Shown in pieces: positions 61,651 through 64,000 of a stretch of DNA of 64,000 nt. Origin of the DNA: Oceanobacillus limi (GTDB lineage: Bacteria; Bacillota; Bacilli; Bacillales; Amphibacillaceae); assembly GCF_900111445.1 (NCBI RefSeq), contig NZ_FOHE01000014.1, positions 1 through 64,000 on the forward strand, read 5' to 3'. The position numbers were made by a program, and so were the translations under genes. The stretch's first letter is position 1, and every line of letters begins with the position of its first letter. The notes below the pieces were generated by a model. That model did no database searches and had not been told where the DNA came from. It saw only the letters and a program-made list of their open reading frames with translations.

Positions 61651-61695
61651 CTGGTGCCAGGCACCTGTCGGGTTTCGACAGGTGCCTGGCACCAG
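61651..61695. repeat. REP-like palindrome, copy c
   Basis: CTGGTGCCAGGCACCTGTCG and CGACAGGTGCCTGGCACCAG pair perfectly over 20 bases around a five-base loop. It differs from copy a by a C-G for a T-A pair inside the stem, so the pairing is conserved. It lies between two divergent genes. Confidence 0.85.
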
Positions 61696-61783
61696 AATTA
61701 ATAAAACGAAATAAATTATCGTTTGCTTATTAATAAACATTAACTTATAATGTTTTTATAAGTTACAATTTGGAGTTGTTTGA

Positions 61784-62542
61784 ATGGCAAATGAAGCGAA
61801 GTTCTGGAATGCATCGATAGAAGAATTAACAAAGGGTTATATTTATGACTCTCAACTAGAGGTCTTTACTTGTCTCATTTGTGGGGAGTATTACCGAAAA
61901 GGAATTATTTACCCAAATGGGGAAGTGTTGTATGAAGCAAAACTAGCAATGAAACATCATGTGCAAGAAGCACATCAATCCATGTTTGAGTATCTAATGA
62001 ACATGCCCAAAAAATACACGGGTTTATCTGATCTTCAAAAGGAAATTCTCACGTACTTTAAACAGGGATTAACGGATAAGGAAATTGCTAGAAACGTAGA
62101 TGCCGGTAGTACGTCAACAATTCGTACACACCGTTTTAAGTTAAGGGAAAAAGAAAAACAAGCACGTGTCTTTCTTGCCATCATGGAATTATTGAAACAG
62201 GAAGAATACACGGATGAGTTAATTTCCATTCATAAGGGGGCAACAATGGTGGATGAACGTTATGCAATTACAAACGCTGAAAAGGAAAAGGTGTTAGCAA
62301 CCTATTTTAAACAAGGGGTAAACGGTCCTCTGGAATCTTTTCCTAGCAAAGAAAAACGGAAGATTATTATTCTGCAACAAATTATCACGAACTTTGACAC
62401 AACTAAAAAATATACGGAATTAGAGGTTAATGAAATATTAAAATCAACGTTCGATGATTTTGTTACATTAAGAAGGTATTTAATTGAATATGGTTTTATG
62501 AATAGAAGTAAAGACGGTAGTTCCTATTGGGTAAATAGGTAA
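61784..62542 (+). CDS. DUF2087 regulator with zinc-finger-like N-terminus and LuxR-type HTH
   Basis: A 252-residue protein in three parts. Residues 1-65 carry TCLICGEYY and two histidines (KHHVQEAHQ), a possible C2H2 metal site. Residues 77-125 are an HTH (LSDLQKEILTYFKQGLTDKEIARNVDAGSTSTIRTHRFKL with turns). The C-terminal DUF2087 domain (near 165-250) has KVLATYFKQGVNGPLESFPSKEKRKIIILQQI, interrupted by a turn, and RRYLIEYGFMNRSKDGSSYW. It probably regulates transcription; target unknown. TTTGGAG precedes the ATG. Confidence 0.83.
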   Translation: MANEAKFWNASIEELTKGYIYDSQLEVFTCLICGEYYRKGIIYPNGEVLYEAKLAMKHHVQEAHQSMFEYLMNMPKKYTGLSDLQKEILTYFKQGLTDKEIARNVDAGSTSTIRTHRFKLREKEKQARVFLAIMELLKQEEYTDELISIHKGATMVDERYAITNAEKEKVLATYFKQGVNGPLESFPSKEKRKIIILQQIITNFDTTKKYTELEVNEILKSTFDDFVTLRRYLIEYGFMNRSKDGSSYWVNR

Positions 62543-62581
62543 TTGCTTGTGTAGGAATATTCGATGGAACCATTCCAAAAG

Positions 62582-63306
62582 CTAAACAGAAAATACAATA
62601 CGCAAAGGTAAATGATCGGAAGCCCCTGGTTCTATATGAATAATTTCTGCAGCAAAAACGGAAATAGATGAGCTTGTAAAGATATAATCCAACCTTCTTT
62701 TTGGCCGGATAGAGGGGTACGTATTTCCATCCCCTTTTCCTGCTATTTCCCAGGCGTCATGAAGATTATTTGTTATTTCATTCCACCCTTTGGAATGAGG
62801 CTTCATATTCCAATCTCCCATAACTAGTTTAGGAATAGGCGATTTGGATATCTCGTTAAGAATTTTTTTCATCTGCTTATGATGCAAAAAAGGATTCAAA
62901 CTTAAATGGGTTACAAATAGTAGAATTCTTTTTTGCTCAATTTGTATCGTTGCTTCTAACATTGACCGCGCTTCTACTATTCCTATCAAAAAATGAAACC
63001 GATAATCTTTCTTCTGAATAGTGGGATAGCGTGATAATAATGCATTTCCATATTGCCTACTTTTTGCTTTTCCTTTTGTTTCGATATGGATGGAAGGTGT
63101 GAATGCATGTTCCATTTGTAATACACCCGCCAACCAGCTAACTTGATCTCTAAATTTACTACGTTTGGAGAAATTTTTATCAACCTATTAAGTCCAATAA
63201 TATCTGCATTGCTTTCCTCTATAACCCTCACAATTCGGTCCAGGTTTAATTTATTTTGAACATTTTTCCCATGATGAATATTGAATGTCATTGCTGTTAC
63301 TTTCAT
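62582..63306 (-). pseudogene. Endonuclease/exonuclease/phosphatase family gene broken by one-base deletion
   Basis: The first frame (from 63306) has VTAMTFNIHHGKN and ADIIGLN. The coding then continues in another frame from VDKNFSKRSKFRDQVSWLAG through SRQYGNALLSRYP, THLSLNPF, VMGDWNMKP, RRLDYIF and SDHLPLRIV. The break lies between 63186 and 63187, where CTTAAT-AGGTTGAT should read CTTAATGAGGTTGAT; the lost G removes the catalytic Glu codon of GLNEVD. All other catalytic motifs are intact and the joined protein would have 241 residues. It is therefore a very recent pseudogene or a sequencing error. AAAAGGAGAAAAA precedes the ATG. Confidence 0.82.
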
Positions 63307-63435
63307 TTTTTCTCCTTTTCTCTTTTAAAATTAATACATAGAAAATGAATTAAAAATCATACTAAATTTTATATTATATATCTATTACGGATACATATAA
63401 ACCTTAGAAATCTTGTAAGTAAAAAGGAAGGATCA

Positions 63436-64000
63436 GATGAAAAAAGGGCTATATATTATAATTGCTTCCACTTTACTAATTGGCATCGCCATCTTTTTGC
63501 TCGGAAGGAATAGTGCGAATCAAGCCATTGATCAAATAGAAATTAACCCTACTACTAATCCAATTATTTTGATTATCGTTGATTCCTTAATGGACCAACC
63601 TTTACAAGAGGCAATGAAAAAAGGGAAGGCACCAGCTTTTAAATTTCTAGCGGATAATGGTCACTATTACTCCGATATCATAAGCAGCTATCCTACAATG
63701 TCTGTTTCTATAGATAGTACCCTTCTTACAGGAAAATATCCAGATGAGCATCACATCCCTGGTTTGGTTTGGTTCAATACCGTTGAAAATCGCCTTGTTA
63801 ACTATGGAAGCGCGAAAGAAGAAATAATTAAGTTAGGTATTAAACAGGTGGTTGAAGACCATTTTTATCATTTAAATCACACACATCTGAATTCGCAAAC
63901 TAAAACAATACACGAAGTACTCGCAAATAATGGATTACAAAGCGGATCAATCAATGCTCTTGTATATCGCGGAGAAGAAAAAAATGAAATTAATCTATCT
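63436..64000 (+). CDS. Type I phosphodiesterase/nucleotide pyrophosphatase-like protein, N-terminal part
   Basis: The first 188 residues are inside the window. An N-terminal membrane anchor or uncleaved signal (YIIIASTLLIGIAIFLLG) is followed by the alkaline-phosphatase-fold start PIILIIVDSLMDQPL with a metal-binding Asp. SYPTMSVSIDSTLLTGKYPDEHHIPGLVWFN follows; the Thr of YPTMS is the probable nucleophile. It would be a membrane-attached outer phosphodiesterase or phosphatase. AAGGAAGG lies upstream of the ATG. The C-terminal metal ligands are outside the window. Confidence 0.82.

Overview
This 64 kb window is chromosomal DNA from a low-GC Gram-positive rod of the Bacillaceae, most likely a halotolerant or alkaliphilic member of the Oceanobacillus/Virgibacillus/Lentibacillus kind. 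The reasons are strong AGGAGG-type ribosome sites with frequent GTG and TTG starts, a NaChBac-type sodium channel, orthologues of Bacillus subtilis loci in the same arrangement (des-desK-desR, glcT-ptsG, gltAB), a CwlC-like amidase, and several extragenic repeat families. There are no rRNA or tRNA genes, no CRISPR array, no insertion sequence and no prophage.

Layout. 1-9.3 kb: aerobic phenylacetate catabolism. On the minus strand run paaA-B-C-D, an EthD-domain protein, paaF, paaG, an aldehyde dehydrogenase and the start of a 3-hydroxyacyl-CoA dehydrogenase; paaX diverges from paaA. No paaE reductase is present, but a thioredoxin-reductase-like ferredoxin-NADP reductase follows paaX and its promoter carries the same palindromes as the paaA promoter. 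9.7-13.1 kb: a membrane diguanylate cyclase, a DUF421 protein and RlmN. 13.5-19.7 kb: glutamate synthase gltB-gltD. 20-25.7 kb: a luciferase-like monooxygenase, the voltage-gated Na+ channel, WrbA, the pseudouridine pair psuK-psuG with twin operators, and a DUF3231 protein. 25.8-31.5 kb: a CoA-type Nudix hydrolase, then the membrane-fluidity locus des, desK, desR and an MFS exporter. Two related tandem repeat arrays lie either side of des and the exporter. 32-35.1 kb: ptsG and glcT with a readable RAT/terminator switch.

35-46 kb: a Rad3-type helicase, a CPA1 cation/proton antiporter, an acetate CoA-transferase with a LytTR regulator, a hotdog thioesterase, a SIMPL protein, a secreted protein of 28-residue repeats, a type II NADH dehydrogenase and a coiled-coil protein. 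46.5-48.6 kb: two DUF1538 membrane proteins translationally coupled to a tandem P-II protein. 48.6-49.1 kb: a SAM-I (S-box) riboswitch with promoter and terminator whose only downstream gene is a 52-residue ORF. 49-52.5 kb: an FAD dehydrogenase and an ECF sigma/anti-sigma pair behind an ECF-type promoter. 52.5-58 kb: CDGSH protein, FAH-family hydrolase, acetyltransferase, CwlC-like amidase, stress flavoprotein, and a TetR/SMR-pair efflux locus with an 18-bp palindromic operator. 58-64 kb: a nuclease-helicase fusion, two tandem XapX proteins, a HAD phosphatase, a DUF2087 regulator, an endonuclease/exonuclease/phosphatase gene broken by a one-base deletion, and the start of a type I phosphodiesterase.

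The most interesting signals are the SAM riboswitch that controls only a tiny ORF, the probable recruitment of a thioredoxin-reductase-like FNR to the phenylacetate oxygenase, the DUF1538/tandem P-II module, and three extragenic repeat families, two of which show covarying stems.
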